Numbered from the stretch's first letter, positions 11,823 to 29,862 are shown. The stretch: DNA of 64,000 nt from Carnegiea gigantea (GCA_029747015.1 JAKOGI010000187.1:545001-609000), one strand, 5' to 3'. Made by a program: numbers and translations. The notes: a model not told the origin generated them from the letters alone.

Positions 11823-11954
11823 TTTTACATCAGTAGCAGCGAAGTGTTGAAATAAGGTTCTCTACCGGGGGGGAAAAGTAGTTGGACAAATAAGCTAAAC
11901 ACTTGAGTTGATATTTATATTGCAAACTAGTTAACTCTACATAATACCAATACA

Positions 11955-12125
11955 TGTTATTTCAAGTGGTTTGGTACTTGTTCTCTTGAAGTGAGGTATC
12001 GAGTTTGAGTCTTATGAATAGAGAAAATCTGTGATGAGAGAGCTCTACCACTTATTGGATCAACAGTAGCTCGAGTTCAGTGAAATTGAGGATTCAAGAC
12101 TCAAAAGAAAAAAAAAAAAAAAAAA
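11955..12125 (+). mobile_element. tRNA-derived SINE with poly(A) tail
   Basis: It opens with an A-box-like TTCAAGTGGTTTGGTACTTG, followed 30-40 bp later by a B-box-like CGAGTTTGAGTCTT, the pol III promoter arrangement of tRNA-derived SINEs. It ends in a run of 18 A (12108-12125). A second copy of its body lies at 43720-43835. It sits in the 3' flank of FAR-A, about 130 bp after the stop codon. No convincing target duplication was found. Confidence 0.6.
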
Positions 12126-12142
12126 CTCTTGAGCATTCTCTT

Positions 12143-13034
<892 letters not shown>

Positions 13035-13038
<4 letters not shown>

Positions 13039-16000
13039 GCAATCCTCTTATAGTGTCATTGGTTACTTTTGGCATATTAATCTTCTCATGATTAATTTTG
13101 ATATTATAGAGGAAGGCATTTACTCTAGTAGAGTGATAAGAGTCAATTATGAGGCTTAATAAGAGTCAATTCGGCTTTGTTATAGAGCTAGCTAGGTCAA
13201 TGTGCAGGATAACTTTGAGACTATCGAAGAAAAAAATGAAAGGCTTCAACAAAATGTCGGTAATAGTGAAGAAGGTTTGATGTTAAGGGATGGATTTATG
13301 TAGTGATTCAAATAGGAGAAGCTTTGATGTTAAATCAGAAATTTAGTTTTGGCTTTGAAGGTTTTTGGTGGAAGACTTGGACCCGTAATCTCAACCGACT
13401 TTGAGATTGGCATTAAACCGGGTAGGTAGTTCCAGACCAATATTAAGAGGATATTGAAGTAGGCTCGCAAGTTTGATGGGGAAGAAGCTAATGATTTGAT
13501 GAAGAGGGTTTGATTCAATAGGATTTCTCCTAAAGTTATCTGGCATGGTGCGTTTTTCATCGGTACAGGATAAAATCAATATAAAATACTTTAATTATCA
13601 GTAGAAGAAAACCCTCTAAAGTTAGAATTCATGATTCGGTTAGCACCATCTTAATTGTTGTATCTAAAGGATGTTGTTTTGAAGAGGCGTGTCGTAAGTA
13701 TTTGAATGTGTGTGCCGTTTGTAAATTCTCATGAGGAATCCTAACAAAATAATATAAGCATTCGATGAGTCAATTTGATACACAATTGTACGAGAAGACT
13801 TTATGGGAGACAACTATTTCAATTGTACTTTCTCATTAAGAATCCTAGCAAAATAAAATTTAATTTGACGATAACCTTTGACAACCATTTCAATTGTACT
13901 TTCTTATTTTGTTTTGGGTCAGTTTTGTGTTCTTTGCTTTGTCTCAACCTTATGACAACCTTTATGGCTAATGATATTAACAGAAAAAAAACAAGGGCTA
14001 TTAGTTGTGAAAGATGCATGAGAAACTTAATTAAAAGATCACATTAGACCCAATAAAAGTCTATTGCCGACTAATTGAGCCTGAAGGGTCCATTGATCAC
14101 CCTCAAATTTGATTCCCGAAAACAAGGGGAAACCATTAATTCCACAACCCCCGGGAGAAGAGGGGGGGGGGGGGTCTGTACCGTGTAAACTAATAAATTA
14201 ATAGGGCATTCTGGACAACCACTGCCACCGACTTGTTGGGTTCAATCTTCATGGTCCCGCGATAAGACGCCGCAATTCCGAAGGCCCAAGGGAGGTGCAA
14301 GGTTGTCACAAACTAGCCAGAAGCCAACTCAATTTTGGACACAACTTGCTGCTTTGGGCCTCTTTTTTTTAATTAACAATTACAACCATCTAATATGGAC
14401 ATGACTTAGAACACTTGCATTGTAGTTAAATAGCAGTTCTAAAAGGAGGCTCTCAATTCCAGATATTATCACATCAACAATTCACACGGCTCGCCTCACA
14501 GTCTGGCCTCCTGCAATGATCCACCTAGAGCTTTCTTTTCCTTTTTTTGGCTAGCGCAGTAATGAAACGACGTCATTTTGATATGGGCTTTAGTTTTTTC
14601 TTTTTTTTTAATGCGACCATTGGGGTTTTTTATTTTCAAAAAGGAGAAAGCTGTAAATATGATCGTTTGGGCTAGTCTAGATGAATATAGTCATTGCCCC
14701 AGACCGCAACGGCTATTTTTTGGCCTTTGTAATTTTTTATTTTCTTTTATTTTGGTTTTTAACTTCTATAAATACTACACCCTTCATTTATGAAAAATAA
14801 CACACAAAGAATAAGACTCAATCTGACATGATATATGTTCAACTAAATTTTTGACTTACCGTGACAATTTATATGTGAATTGTTAAGTTACAAAATGTTA
14901 AATATAATCTTAAATTCTTATGTGTTAATTTATATATGTACTACTTCTATTATCGAAAATTATTATATTGATATGTGGTATCTTTTTTATATGAAGTTTG
15001 CTATTACACTTACAAAAAAAATCACTGTTAGAGATTAACTATTCAAATTTTCGGAAAATATATGAATTATTTTTCTACAATGTATTCGTACCAATGGGTA
15101 ATACAAAATAAAAGGCTAAAATTAATTAAATATGTTTAGTGGTATGGTCCTTGAAAGGTATTTTATTTGATGATCCAAGTCAGTAATCCATGTTAATGAT
15201 CTATACATGGAATGTAGATGGGGGAGAAAAAAATTGGATTGTAGAATGATGTGAAGGGTATAGGTTTCCACTTGTGATCCAAAAGCATAGATTACCAATG
15301 CAAGCTCTTAATTTATATGCAAAATAATATGTTCTTTTTTTATTCATCAATATCATGTATAAGATGAGGCTTATAATTAAATAGGCATCTTTTTGAGGCA
15401 GCACACTTGCATAAGTAAAGGAAGCAAGCAAAATAATAATGGGAAATTCCTTATTATTGGTAATTTAATTTTGCTCATTATTTTTGTTGATTTGAGCGTT
15501 TGTGTGTGTTGTATGTGGACAGATTTTTTGAAAGGGATGGAAGGCTCTTCTACCCATGGCTCTCATGCTTCAAAGCAAAAGGTTCATTGTACTAAATACA
15601 AAGGTTGAACTGAGCTTGAGTATCTTGCGTTCAGATATGAAAAAATTTTCCTTTGGCCATATTATGGTTGCGTCTAAGGTAGAGCTTTTCTATGTAGGTA
15701 GAGGAAGAAGAAGGTGGTGGTTCTGGAAGAGTTATTAGAGGAAAACAAGAAATAAATAATGTAGGCAAGGATGGTGCATATGTGGTGAAAATTGATGATG
15801 TCGAGGAGATGAAGGAGCATGTTAATGAGCAAAATATGTGGTTCTTTGCTAGTTATACATATTAAAACAGTAAAAACATGGTCTTTGTAACTCACTAACA
15901 ATCAAATGGTGATAACATGTCCACCAACTACTTAACATTTGCAACTGAACAATAAGGGGGAGGAGATAGGGTATTGAAGTCATAATCTTCATAATTAAAC

Positions 16001-16770
16001 TAACTAATGAACTATGTTTAGGTAACTGAATCCAGCAACATTGATTCATGCAATGATTCAACTAAGATAGAGAGTTAATTCTCTACCGGATGAGAACAAT
16101 CTTCTTCCTTTGAACTTGTGCCTTGGAGCTTGATTTGGAGCTAACTCCAGATGTGAAGATGAATGAGCGAGGACTGAGCTGGGCATCTGCAGACGCTGTG
16201 ACTAAGACAAAGGAACTGAGGTTGTCTTTCTCTTTTTAGTAGGCTTAGAGGTAACCTCCTAGCCAGGAGCAGCTGGGTCTTCCCTTAGTCTTCTTAGTGG
16301 GCTCAGAGATACCCACTGGCTAAGAAGAATGGGTCTTCCCTTGATCTTCTTAAGGGCTATCAATACTTTAGTTCTATCCAAAAAAGTAAATAAAGAGTTC
16401 AGCCAAATATAAACTATTAAGGGAAAAAAACCAAATAAATTGTAGATCTATATGAAGGGTTGAAGCATCTATGGACATCTCTTACCAAAAAATTTTCTGA
16501 TAAGCTATATTTTAAGGGAGGTTAGATTGGTATATAACTATATATGAACACTCCTAAAATAAGTTTAATAAATGGACACTCATATTCTATATATCCATAT
16601 CCGCCATTGCATACGATACTAGAAGCCACCTATCATTGCATCTTCAAAAATCGATATGTCTAATCTTATCACGAACACTGTGAACATAGATAATTTAATC
16701 TTGTATGATAGTGAATAGTGATTAATCTCAATTTCGGGTAAAATCATTTAGCAGCAAATTAAGATGCCAT
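13035..16770. other. Intergenic sequence between FAR-A and FAR-B, no gene recognised
   Basis: Short ORFs (for example 13330-13560 minus and 14578-14793 plus) have no recognisable domain. The segment 14405-14800 starts TTAGAACACTTGCATTG and ends with CAACGGCTATTTTTTGG and CTATAAATAC. It resembles the 5' end of a Harbinger-type transposon, but no transposase or right end was found. A G homopolymer (about 14 G) lies near 14163. Confidence 0.4.
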
Positions 16771-16774
16771 GTTG

Positions 16775-17065
16775 GACCATGCACAGTGACCAAATCCTTA
16801 TTCCCCTAAAACACTGACTCCTGAAGAAAAGACACTAAATTGGAATAGTTTGGTGACATACTTCATCCAACCAAATCTAACTCAATCTGAACCCCAAGAA
16901 AATATCTTGCCTCTACGCCACGTATGCATGCTTTCATATATACAATTAATGTGAACTCTTTTTTTTTTTTTTTTTTTGGTGGGGGGGGGGGGGGGGGGCG
17001 ACAACCGTATAGTTCTGTACAGAGACTTGCATTGACATCAGACACGTTGTCCATTTAGTTGGGTG
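16775..17065. repeat. Segmental duplication block upstream of FAR-B (pairs with 38395-38745)
   Basis: Shared landmarks in order are ACCAAATCCTTATTCCCC, a GTTTGGTGACATACTTCATC-like stretch, AAATCTAACTC, CATGCATGCTTTC, and TTGACATCAGACACGTTGTC. They match ACCAAATCCTCATCCCC and the rest upstream of FAR-C. This shows that the FAR-B/FAR-C duplication reached well into the promoter region. A T-run/G-run tract (about 16961-16998) is an addition here. Confidence 0.7.
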
Positions 17066-17745
17066 AGCTAATAGAAGGGTTTAGCTTAAAGTATGCAATT
17101 ATATATTGCAAAAATTTCTCATCACCCAGAAATATTTTCTAAATTTAAAGATGAATTTGTTTGTATTATTTTAGATGACACTGACTGACTTTTGTGGAAT
17201 AGATTCAAATTTCTGATGCTAGATTACCTTGACATATAATATACGTTAGTTAATTTAATGAGTAAAATGTTCGACTTGTAGGTGTTGTTAAAGATTTAAA
17301 TTCAAATTTCACCTACATATGTCTTTTCTTTCTCTAAATCAAAAATAAAATAAAAATATGTAGAGATTTTAATTTAAACTTTAATAAACTGGCTAACTTT
17401 TTTAACTGTTTTTTTTAATAAATTAGTTCAAAAAAAATTTAAAGCAGGTTGACAGTTGAGGAATTTTGCATTTAATTATGCTAATCATATTCAACAAAAC
17501 TTCTTCACAAATTATAAACAAAATTCCTTTATAAGACAAGGTCATCATAAAAGCTAATTTATCTTTTTTGCCGCCATGTGCCAGCTTTTTTGTTTGGATA
17601 TATTTATATATATGCATTTTTAGAAGTAAATTAAAGAGGTATAAAAGTTAATAAATTTGCATTTATGCTGAATGTGAACTCAAATTTATGGCACCGACTT
17701 TCAAGACTTTCTGTTAGGAATGTGACACCCTACATTTGTACATTA

Positions 17746-18543
17746 GGGCATCCCCAACCCAAGTTTCATTTTTTGGAACTCAAGCTTGCCACGTCAGCAT
17801 GAGTTCCACCTACATTCCATTTAAATTTCCAACCAATGGAACTCATTTCAGAACAATTAATTACATGGAGCCCACAATTTGAACTTAATTTATTACTTTT
17901 TATTTTTTATGTTGTGTTTGGGTTTTAACTTTTGTTACATGTGTCAATTTTATTTTTTTTAAGAGTTATGAATATTTATTTTGTTGACATAAAATTTTTT
18001 ACTTCTATTTTAACTTTTGTAATTTATGTGAATATTTTTTATTTTTAAAATTAAGAGATAACTATTAGTTCAAAAATATCTAACCACAACACAAAAAACA
18101 AAAATTTTTAGTTCAAAAAATATAACTTCACACAATTAATTTAATAAAAAAATAAATATAATTAAATAATAATTACTTACCGTGGAATGAGTTCAAAATT
18201 AATAATTAAAACAATAAACATAACTTCACAATAAAAAAAAGAACAATTGAAAATAGGTGTAGAAGCAACAGCACAATTCACAGAGCAAAAAAGTAGCACA
18301 GGTTCTAAGGCTTTTCAGCCTTTGCTTTTTTGTCTCCTGGGACTCCCCAAACGCAGCACTTCCTTTTCTACTAATGCTTCAAACGATGCGTCTCGACTCC
18401 ACTAGGCGACAAAAAAAAAGCTCGCGGGACGGAACTGCTCCAGTTCCATCCCCCGTGCCTCTACACGCGTGGCATAGGCTAGAATTAACACGTGCCGTAC
18501 GCGAGCCCAAACCCAGGCATGCGAGTAAAGGGCTGGGGATGCC
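17746..18543. mobile_element. PIF/Harbinger-like MITE in the FAR-B promoter, 798 bp
   Basis: The left end is GGGCATCCCCAACCCAAG and the right end, inverted, is GGCATCCCCAGCCCTTTAC. It is flanked by TTA at 17743-17745 and 18544-18546. It has an AT-rich core and a GC-rich distal part (about 18340-18540), with no ORF. It ends 382 bp before the FAR-B start codon. It is missing from the equivalent place upstream of FAR-C, so it inserted after the duplication or was lost there. Confidence 0.75.
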
Positions 18544-18660
18544 TTAGAGCTATGTGGAGCAAAGATTATTTCACTCAGTTAATAGCCTAACACCTTGACA
18601 TAATTAAAAATTAGTCTCATAATTTTGATAATAAAATGATAAGATTCTCTCCTACACTAC

Positions 18661-18925
18661 GTACAAAAAGTAGCCAACCAAGATCTCAATCTACCCCGAC
18701 AATTAATCCACCTATTTGCCTTTCGTGTACTCTTTTATACACTTCCGTCTGTTATTTTTCTTCTTTAGTGCATTAATTTGGCCTACTCCATATGTATATA
18801 TATACTTGCTTCTCCACCCACCCTTCATATCCCTCTCTCTCTGCACTACTTCTTCTTCTTCTTCTTCTTCTTCTTCCTCTCTCTCTCGCTCGTGCGTGCT
18901 CTCTCTCTCTCTCTCTCTTTCCCCA
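18661..18925 (+). promoter_or_regulatory. FAR-B proximal promoter and CT-rich 5' leader
   Basis: Conserved with 39304-39504 of FAR-C: AGCCAACCAAGATCT, CAATCTACCC, AATCCACCTAT, GTGTACTCTTT, then a TATA-like TATATATAC (18795-18803). The leader that follows holds (CTT)n and (CT)n runs directly before the ATG. CCAACCA (18674-18680) resembles a plant MYB/AC-type site. MYB factors are known regulators of wax and suberin genes, but binding here is inference. Confidence 0.6.
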
Positions 18926-23511
<4,586 letters not shown>

Positions 23512-23830
23512 TTCAACATCATCCGCAACAAGAAGCTCAAAAGAGAAAAAATTGTTCGATTTGTGATCGCCTTTTTTTTTTCTTTTTGAAGAATTTGAAG
23601 GCTACAATCAAGCTGTCTTCTAATTTGTATGTATGTTGTTTAATCGATCTGATCATGATAAAGGCGAGCAACTGGGTTTGGGTAACCTGGTTGGTGATTG
23701 AAGGGAGTAGGGGACTTGATTGGAAATGATATGTTTTAACTTGTTCTTTTTTACTTAAGCTCATAACAAAGTTGTTTCATTTGTTGTATTTTGATAATTA
23801 CATCTTTTAAATGTGGTAATGATAACGATA
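23512..23830 (+). other. Probable FAR-B 3' UTR
   Basis: It shares with the FAR-C 3' flank the late motif ATTTGTTGTATTTTGATAAT (23779 onward here, 47570 onward there), so the conserved transcribed region probably runs to about 23.8 kb. It contains a T-rich run at 23571-23587. No exact poly(A) site can be fixed. Confidence 0.5.
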
Positions 23831-26800
23831 ATATACTATTTCTTTGAATCTTATGCTATTCTTTATTATTCCCCCTGGCCTTATGGAGTCACCTAGCTTC
23901 ATTTAAGTCCTTATGTATTGTATTTGAAGAAGAAAGAAGTGATTATGCATAGCTACTACATGTAAGGGTGGCAATTACACCCCCATTTCATGAATATCTG
24001 TTCCATCCAATCCGAAAAAGCGGGTGAAATTCGAAATATATGGATGATGAGTGATTGTTTGATGGATTGGGCTAAATTCAGGTCATGCTCTATCTGACCC
24101 ATCACCTGATCTATTATCCGCCTAGATGTCCAATACGTGTTCACCGTTAATTTGCATTTAGTTTATTTTTTATTTTTGTCCTTTAAATTTGCCCATTTCT
24201 TAGATGATGATGTAGTTAATTTCATAACCATCATCAAAGTTAATATGATATGATATTTATATATATGATATTTATATATCTTATAACTATTTTTTTTTCC
24301 ACCTTTTAAAATTCATAACTTCATTTTTCTCATAAATATGCTGACGTATTACATAACAGCTGGGGCAGTGAAGCTCAACTCTTTCACGCAGGTGGGCGGC
24401 TGAACCCAATGTCCCACGTCCACTGCTCTTCCATCATGTTGGGGCCTCTGATAGTGATGCTTGCCTTTGGAAGGGGCTTCTGTTCTTTTCTTTCATAATT
24501 CAATGTGCAAAACCCCACTGCTTTGCTTTATTCTTATCAGTTTAAAATCCAATACGGGACCAGGTCGCCCTTGAGTGACTTGAATTTGGGTTCCGACATA
24601 ATTTCAAAGTAAAATTCCAAACATTTGTTGACCCTTTAAAGACAAGATTTGGGATCCAACATAATTTTAAAGTAACGTTACATACACTTGATAGCCCAGA
24701 TACATGGAATTTTAAGATCTGTGTTTGTAAAACTTATTTATTGGTCATGAATAAATCAATCCATGATGACAAGATGGAGGATGGGTTTGGGTCGAAGGCA
24801 AAGGATCGGGTAGGGATGGTGTAAAAGTACATTCATTTTCAGTTTTTAAAGCCCGGTCCAAACATAGCCCCACCCAACCCATTTGGTAAAATTCAGTTGC
24901 AAATGGGGTGAATGGGTTGATTTGTGTCCACGTCCCAATGTTTCTAAATTCTAAGACCAAATACTTATGATCCATTAGATTCTTTTTTTTTTTAAAAAGT
25001 GATTCTTTGCACCGATCTAAATTGAACTAGTCTAGTGACTCTGGACCAAATTAATTAAATGCCGATCAGTGTTCACACTAGATAGGGAAGCGGAATAGCT
25101 TTTCAGAAAAGGTGCTACTGACTTTAGTAAAGTCTTTGGAATTATTACTACGTATTTGGGTTCAAATTACAGTTGAAAAAATCTGATCCAATACGATAAT
25201 ATAACACGAATCTAATCCGAAGTTATTATGAGTAATACGAACCCGAATTGAACCGAATTGATTTCAACTCAAAGTCGACATGATTTGACCTTTTAGTATG
25301 AAAACTTGTTATTTTTCAATTTTGAGCAAATCTAAACTATTTTTGACACCGACACGAAATTAACTTGTTTATTTAATGGTCGAACCTGACCCAATTCGTT
25401 TCCCAACTCTAGTTCAAATACTGTTTATATCAGCCTTTACTTCTCTCTTTACATTAGAAACAAAAAGGCTAAAGAGTTCTTTAATTATATTTAGCTTCTT
25501 CGATTAAAATTATTTTCTTGACCTAATTTTATAAATTAGCTTTCTGGACAGAATCATTTCCTCTACTTTTTTTTTTTTTTTTGGGGTTTTTTTGAAGGGA
25601 GGTGGAAGGGCGATCAATGAATTTCCTACAATCTGGCCACATTTTGTTAATGTCTTAACTACTTTTAATCGAGACTATTTCACTAGATCATGACAAGTTG
25701 TTTTCTTCTACATATTTTTTCTTGTAAAAAATTTCTTAGAATCTCTTGTTCTTCATTACAAGAAAATGCACAGCTTAAGAAACCATAAAACTTGAGCTAG
25801 GTACTCTTGCTTGTAACATAAATGCAATTCTTTGTCTTTTGACACTTTGCCCACAATTATTAAAGTTGACCTTAACCCTAAAAAATCAAGATACTAATTA
25901 GAGCATGAATAGAAACACATACCTACCACTAGAAAATTTGTGCAGGACTAAAAACCATTTTGGAATATTCCCTTATTTATAATTAATAAGAAAAATATTT
26001 GGGGTCAAATTTTAATGTGTGATGAGGCAGACAAATTAAAGACATGTGAAGAAGTTGTGCCTATTTATGATCTATACTCAACCTATAGAACGAACCAATT
26101 CTATTTTTATTGACTTAATCTATTTCTAACTTTTGAGGATTAGAATTATCACCCCTAATTATTATTCTTTGTATACATATACTATTATGTCCAATAATCA
26201 AATTAACTTGTATTTTTATTGACCTAATCATTCGTTAATTAGAGCGGAGCTAATGGTTAACTTGCAAGGATAAATGACGTAGATTGCTCAATATATCATG
26301 TAATTAAAGTGAGATTATTTATACTAATAAGGTCTTAGTTTAGTGATGATTAAGAATGAGGTTATGGGTATAATACGGTTTAGCTATGTTCAATCTCTCT
26401 TCCCCCATTGTATTGTATTGCCCTTAGTAACTCCTATGGACTCCCAAAAAAAAAAAAAAAAAAAAAAGGTTGGGATGGTTATGTTCTGATTGGAAAAGAT
26501 TAATAGGCCTCTAATTTTCAAAAAAGAAGGCATCGAAGTTAATTCTTAAATATAGTTTATTTCAATTAGAAGTTAAAATGACACCCAATAGTGGCCTTTT
26601 TTCATTCTTCTTTTTTTAAATGAGAAAGCCGATGATCTCATTAATTAAATGTCAAATGATAGTTAGGTTAAATATCAATCATGAATAATAAAAGATTTCA
26701 AATATTGAGATAAAAATTTAACGTCAAGATAGCTAAGATGAATCTCACTGACACCCGGCTTCGAAATTATGACAATTCTACCACAAAAAAATTTCGATGA

Positions 26801-28288
26801 TACAACATCTTCTCCGTCGGTGGAAAACCTCACAATTCGTGACAACTCTTATAGAAATAGAGACAAATAATCCCATCCAAAAGATTAAAAAAAATATTAT
26901 AATAAAGAAGATGGTAAATTTATTAAACAAAATAAAAATGATTAAGTTTGAGAAGGAAGATAATGCTATCGTACTTAACTAATCTAAATTGATACATCAA
27001 TCATATGGTTCATCAAATAAGACCATTAGCTGTTGGCTTGTCGTGATGGGTGAAGATATATGTTAATTTGCATGGCTTTGTGTCATTAATCAAAGCTCCA
27101 AAGAGCAAGTAAACATTGCTAGTGGTTGATGATTAAGACTCGTAATTAGTAAGTTTAAATGTTTAATTAAAACTCATATCAACAGTTTAATTAATTCAAC
27201 CATCTTTTCATTGATTCGTTCATCTAAGGTAGCTCATTCTTTTCAATTCCCACTGCATGCTCTTCCAAGGGAATGCATGCAACTTTCACACTTCAACGAT
27301 TTAAAGGTTTTTTTTTTTTGGGGGGGGGGGGAAATTAAACTAATTGAAAGTAAAATATTTAAGAGGCCAAAATCTAAATAAGGAGATAGGTGAACTATAA
27401 TTTATTAGTCCATCTCTTCGACTACATATTATCCCCTCAAAATCTAAATCATACAAACTGAATATATCAATTCATTTCATATATGATAAATTAAAAAAAA
27501 GTCAAATTTAGTTCGAAATCGTATTATCATGATAGAGATAATCGACCTTAATGTCTAAATTTGTAACTTGGTGAAAAACTTATGAATATTTTTTTTCCTT
27601 AAGTTAGCCACGATATAAGAAGGAAGAAAATCTGTCAGAAAGGAAGTAGGAGACAATTTATTTTCACATCATCGATTGGTCCATTGAATATTTCCTGGTA
27701 TAAGAGACCCAGACCCAGACCCAGACCCAGTGGATTGTCCAACTTCTCCACTGACAAAACAATCAATATCACAACTCGCCCATTTTTTAAGGATTGACAT
27801 TTACCAAGCTTTGATTATAATTTTCACTGTTTGAAAACGAAACAAATCATGATGATATTTAGCATTTGACGTTCAACATTTACATCTAGCTAGCTAACTA
27901 CCTTACACCCTCTATTTATTTCATGTAATGATGAACTCAAATGAATTATGTTCTACTTTTTGTACCAAATTGGATTTGACATTTCCACTAAAATTAGGGA
28001 CTGCGAGCGTATGAATGACAAATTTTGTTTTATTAGTCTGAATTCGTAGAGATCATAGTGTATATTTTTCATTCAATTAATGATATGGTTTAGATAATCA
28101 TACTCAGTTAAAACAATGAAAGATATAGAAATGCTTCTTAGTTTTTCATTGACAATTTGGTGTAAACGCAAGCTTGAAAATTTATACACATGTACTTGCA
28201 ACAGCATCTAAAAGAATTTGTCTCCGCGGATATCTTTGCCACTTGTTAAATTAATGATATCACTTATGTTTGAATTTAAATGCATATA
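23831..28288. other. Intergenic, AT-rich, no gene recognised
   Basis: Only short random ORFs. At 25150-25420 there is a run of CCGAA, GAACCCGAATTGAACC and GACCCAATTCG motifs ending CGTTTCCCAACTCTAG, like the degenerate subterminal repeats of a hAT-type element. A related decayed stretch lies at about 44420-44620. (CCCAGA)n, about five units, lies at 27706-27733. T-run/G-run tracts lie at about 25567 and 27307-27330. Confidence 0.4.
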
Positions 28289-28990
28289 GGGCGTGTTGTT
28301 TTTGTTGATAAATATGAGTTGAAGTTGATTGAGATTGGTTAAAGTAGATTGAAATGATTATTTTTTTATTGAAATATATTAAAATTGGCTGAACTAAATT
28401 GAATTTTTGTTGGGTGATGGGTAAAAAGTGAGTTAAAACAATAGGAAATTGGTTAAAGGCCCTGTTTAGCAAATCTGTTTAGCAAACAGTTGTTAGCTGT
28501 TAGCTGTTTGCCTTAACTGTTAGCTATTAACTGTTTGAGTTAGCTATTCATATTAGCTGTTTATTGAAAAACTATTTGGTAAAATTAGTTGTTTCTAATA
28601 AGGTTGTGAGACAACAAGCTAATTCTTTAAAAAGCTCTTCTAAAAGCTTATAGAATTAGCCTTTTCAAATTAGCTTTTTGGACCCAAAAAATTCTTCTAA
28701 AAAGCTCTTTCATCAAATAGCAAAGATTAGTTTTCTTACTTGATCAAACACATAATTTTGATCAAAAAAGCTCTTTTTTGGTAAAAAAGTTCTTCAAAAA
28801 GTCACTTGCCAAACACCCCCAATGTAGGTTGAAGTAGGTTAAAGTTAGTTGAAGTTGGTGTTTTTTCATTAAAATTTATGAGATAGATTAAAGTGGGTTG
28901 AAGTTGATTAAAATTTATGAAGTAGATTAAAGTGAGTTGAAATTGATTAAAATTAGTACATTTGAATTTACCAACGAAAAGAACAGGACC
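28289..28990. mobile_element. Tourist-like MITE interrupted by a second element
   Basis: The left end GGGCGTGTTGTTTTTGTTGA and the inverted right end GGTCCTGTTCTTTTCGTTGG match at about 20 of 25 positions. ATA lies on both sides (28286-28288, 28991-28993). The inside is degenerate iterations of GTTGAAGTTGATTAAA. Its ends are related to those of the 1-4640 MITEs. The middle is occupied by a different element (28458-28820). Confidence 0.6.
28458..28820. mobile_element. MITE nested in the 28289-28990 element
   Basis: It starts GGCCCTGTTTAGCAAAT and ends ACTTGCCAAACACCCCC, inverted GGGGGTGTTTGGCAAGT. The body has TTAGCTGTTAGCTGTT and AAAAAGCTCTTC iterations. A related half-copy lies at about 30355-30560, ending GCCAAACATCCTC. 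Confidence 0.6.
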
Positions 28991-29111
28991 ATAGTCTCAT
29001 AAATTTCGGAAGAAATTACAGAAAATGACTAACAAGCCCCTCGTAAATTTGGATTTAACAGTTGCAAATTTGGATTCGTCAAAATGCTACCGTCGAAAAA
29101 TTTACACGTAA

Positions 29112-29384
29112 TCATGAATGCAGCAGGATTCTATGGATAAAATTGTAAATTGCAATTAAAAAACAACTGCAACAAGCAAAAGTAAACAAGAATCGAGAAA
29201 TAGTGCACTTGCTCCATTGTTGATCAAGGCGGATAATCTCGTCGACGATGAAGACAACGCCAAACGATAATGTTGAAATTCGCAGGATGATTTCAAGATT
29301 GCCGTCATCTATCTTCCCTGAATACACCTTGTCGAAGCTACAAATCAGAGCAACACCATTTAATCCAACCAAATTAGACCCCAA
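29112..29384 (-). CDS. Hypothetical ORF, 90 aa, two hydrophobic segments
   Basis: Not recognised. It has a Met start, and its normal base composition is unlike the simple-sequence ORFs nearby. Two segments look membrane-spanning: about residues 30-50 (LEIILRISTLSFGVVFIVDE) and 67-84 (FLFTFACCSCFLIAIYNF). It may be one exon of a longer minus-strand gene, or chance. No promoter or homologous copy in the window supports it. Confidence 0.25.
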   Translation of the reverse strand: MGSNLVGLNGVALICSFDKVYSGKIDDGNLEIILRISTLSFGVVFIVDEIIRLDQQWSKCTISRFLFTFACCSCFLIAIYNFIHRILLHS

Positions 29385-29660
29385 ATTTCAGTTCGGTTGA
29401 TCGAGAAGCTGATTTAGAAAACTTCGACAGGAATATATATTTTGGGATTTTTGGGTAGATGAGATAGGAGCGGCAAAGAGGGTGATATACGGACTTAGAA
29501 TATGACGTAATTGATTGTCGTTCGGCCCTTCGGCGCCTTATGGGTCCAGTTATTGTAGTGGAACTTGAAAGAGAAAATGATTAGAAAGAGTGGAGAGAGA
29601 AAGAAGATAGAGGAAGGGTGGCTGCGGTGTCGACGTGGGCGTTTGGGAATTCGAACAGGT

Positions 29661-29730
29661 GCCCTTTGGGGTGCGGCCCTTCCCCGAACCCTGTGTGAAC
29701 GCGGGATGCTTGTGCACCGGACTGCCCTTT
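29661..29730 (+). mobile_element. Au-type SINE 3' fragment
   Basis: It carries GGGGTGCGGCCCTTCCCC, GAACCCTGTGTGAACGCGGG, ATGCTTGTGCACCGGACTGC and then CCTTT, the well-known order of plant Au-like SINE 3' ends with a short T tail. The same family lies inverted at 45813-45920. Confidence 0.7.
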
Positions 29731-29819
29731 AACTCACAATGGTGGGGCGAAGAATATGGGCGGCAGTGATGGTGGGGATGTGTCGAAGGCAAGAAGGAAG
29801 AGAGGGGCACTGGGTGTGT

Positions 29820-29862
29820 CTATTATTATTATTATTATTATTGTTATTATTATTATTATTAA
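29820..29862. repeat. (ATT)n microsatellite
   Basis: About 14 ATT units with one GTT variant. Confidence 0.95.

Noticed and set aside
11955..12125. Possible tRNA gene from the A-box and B-box like words
   Set aside because: No cloverleaf or anticodon stem can be drawn, and there is a poly(A) tail and a second diverged copy. It is a SINE, not a tRNA.
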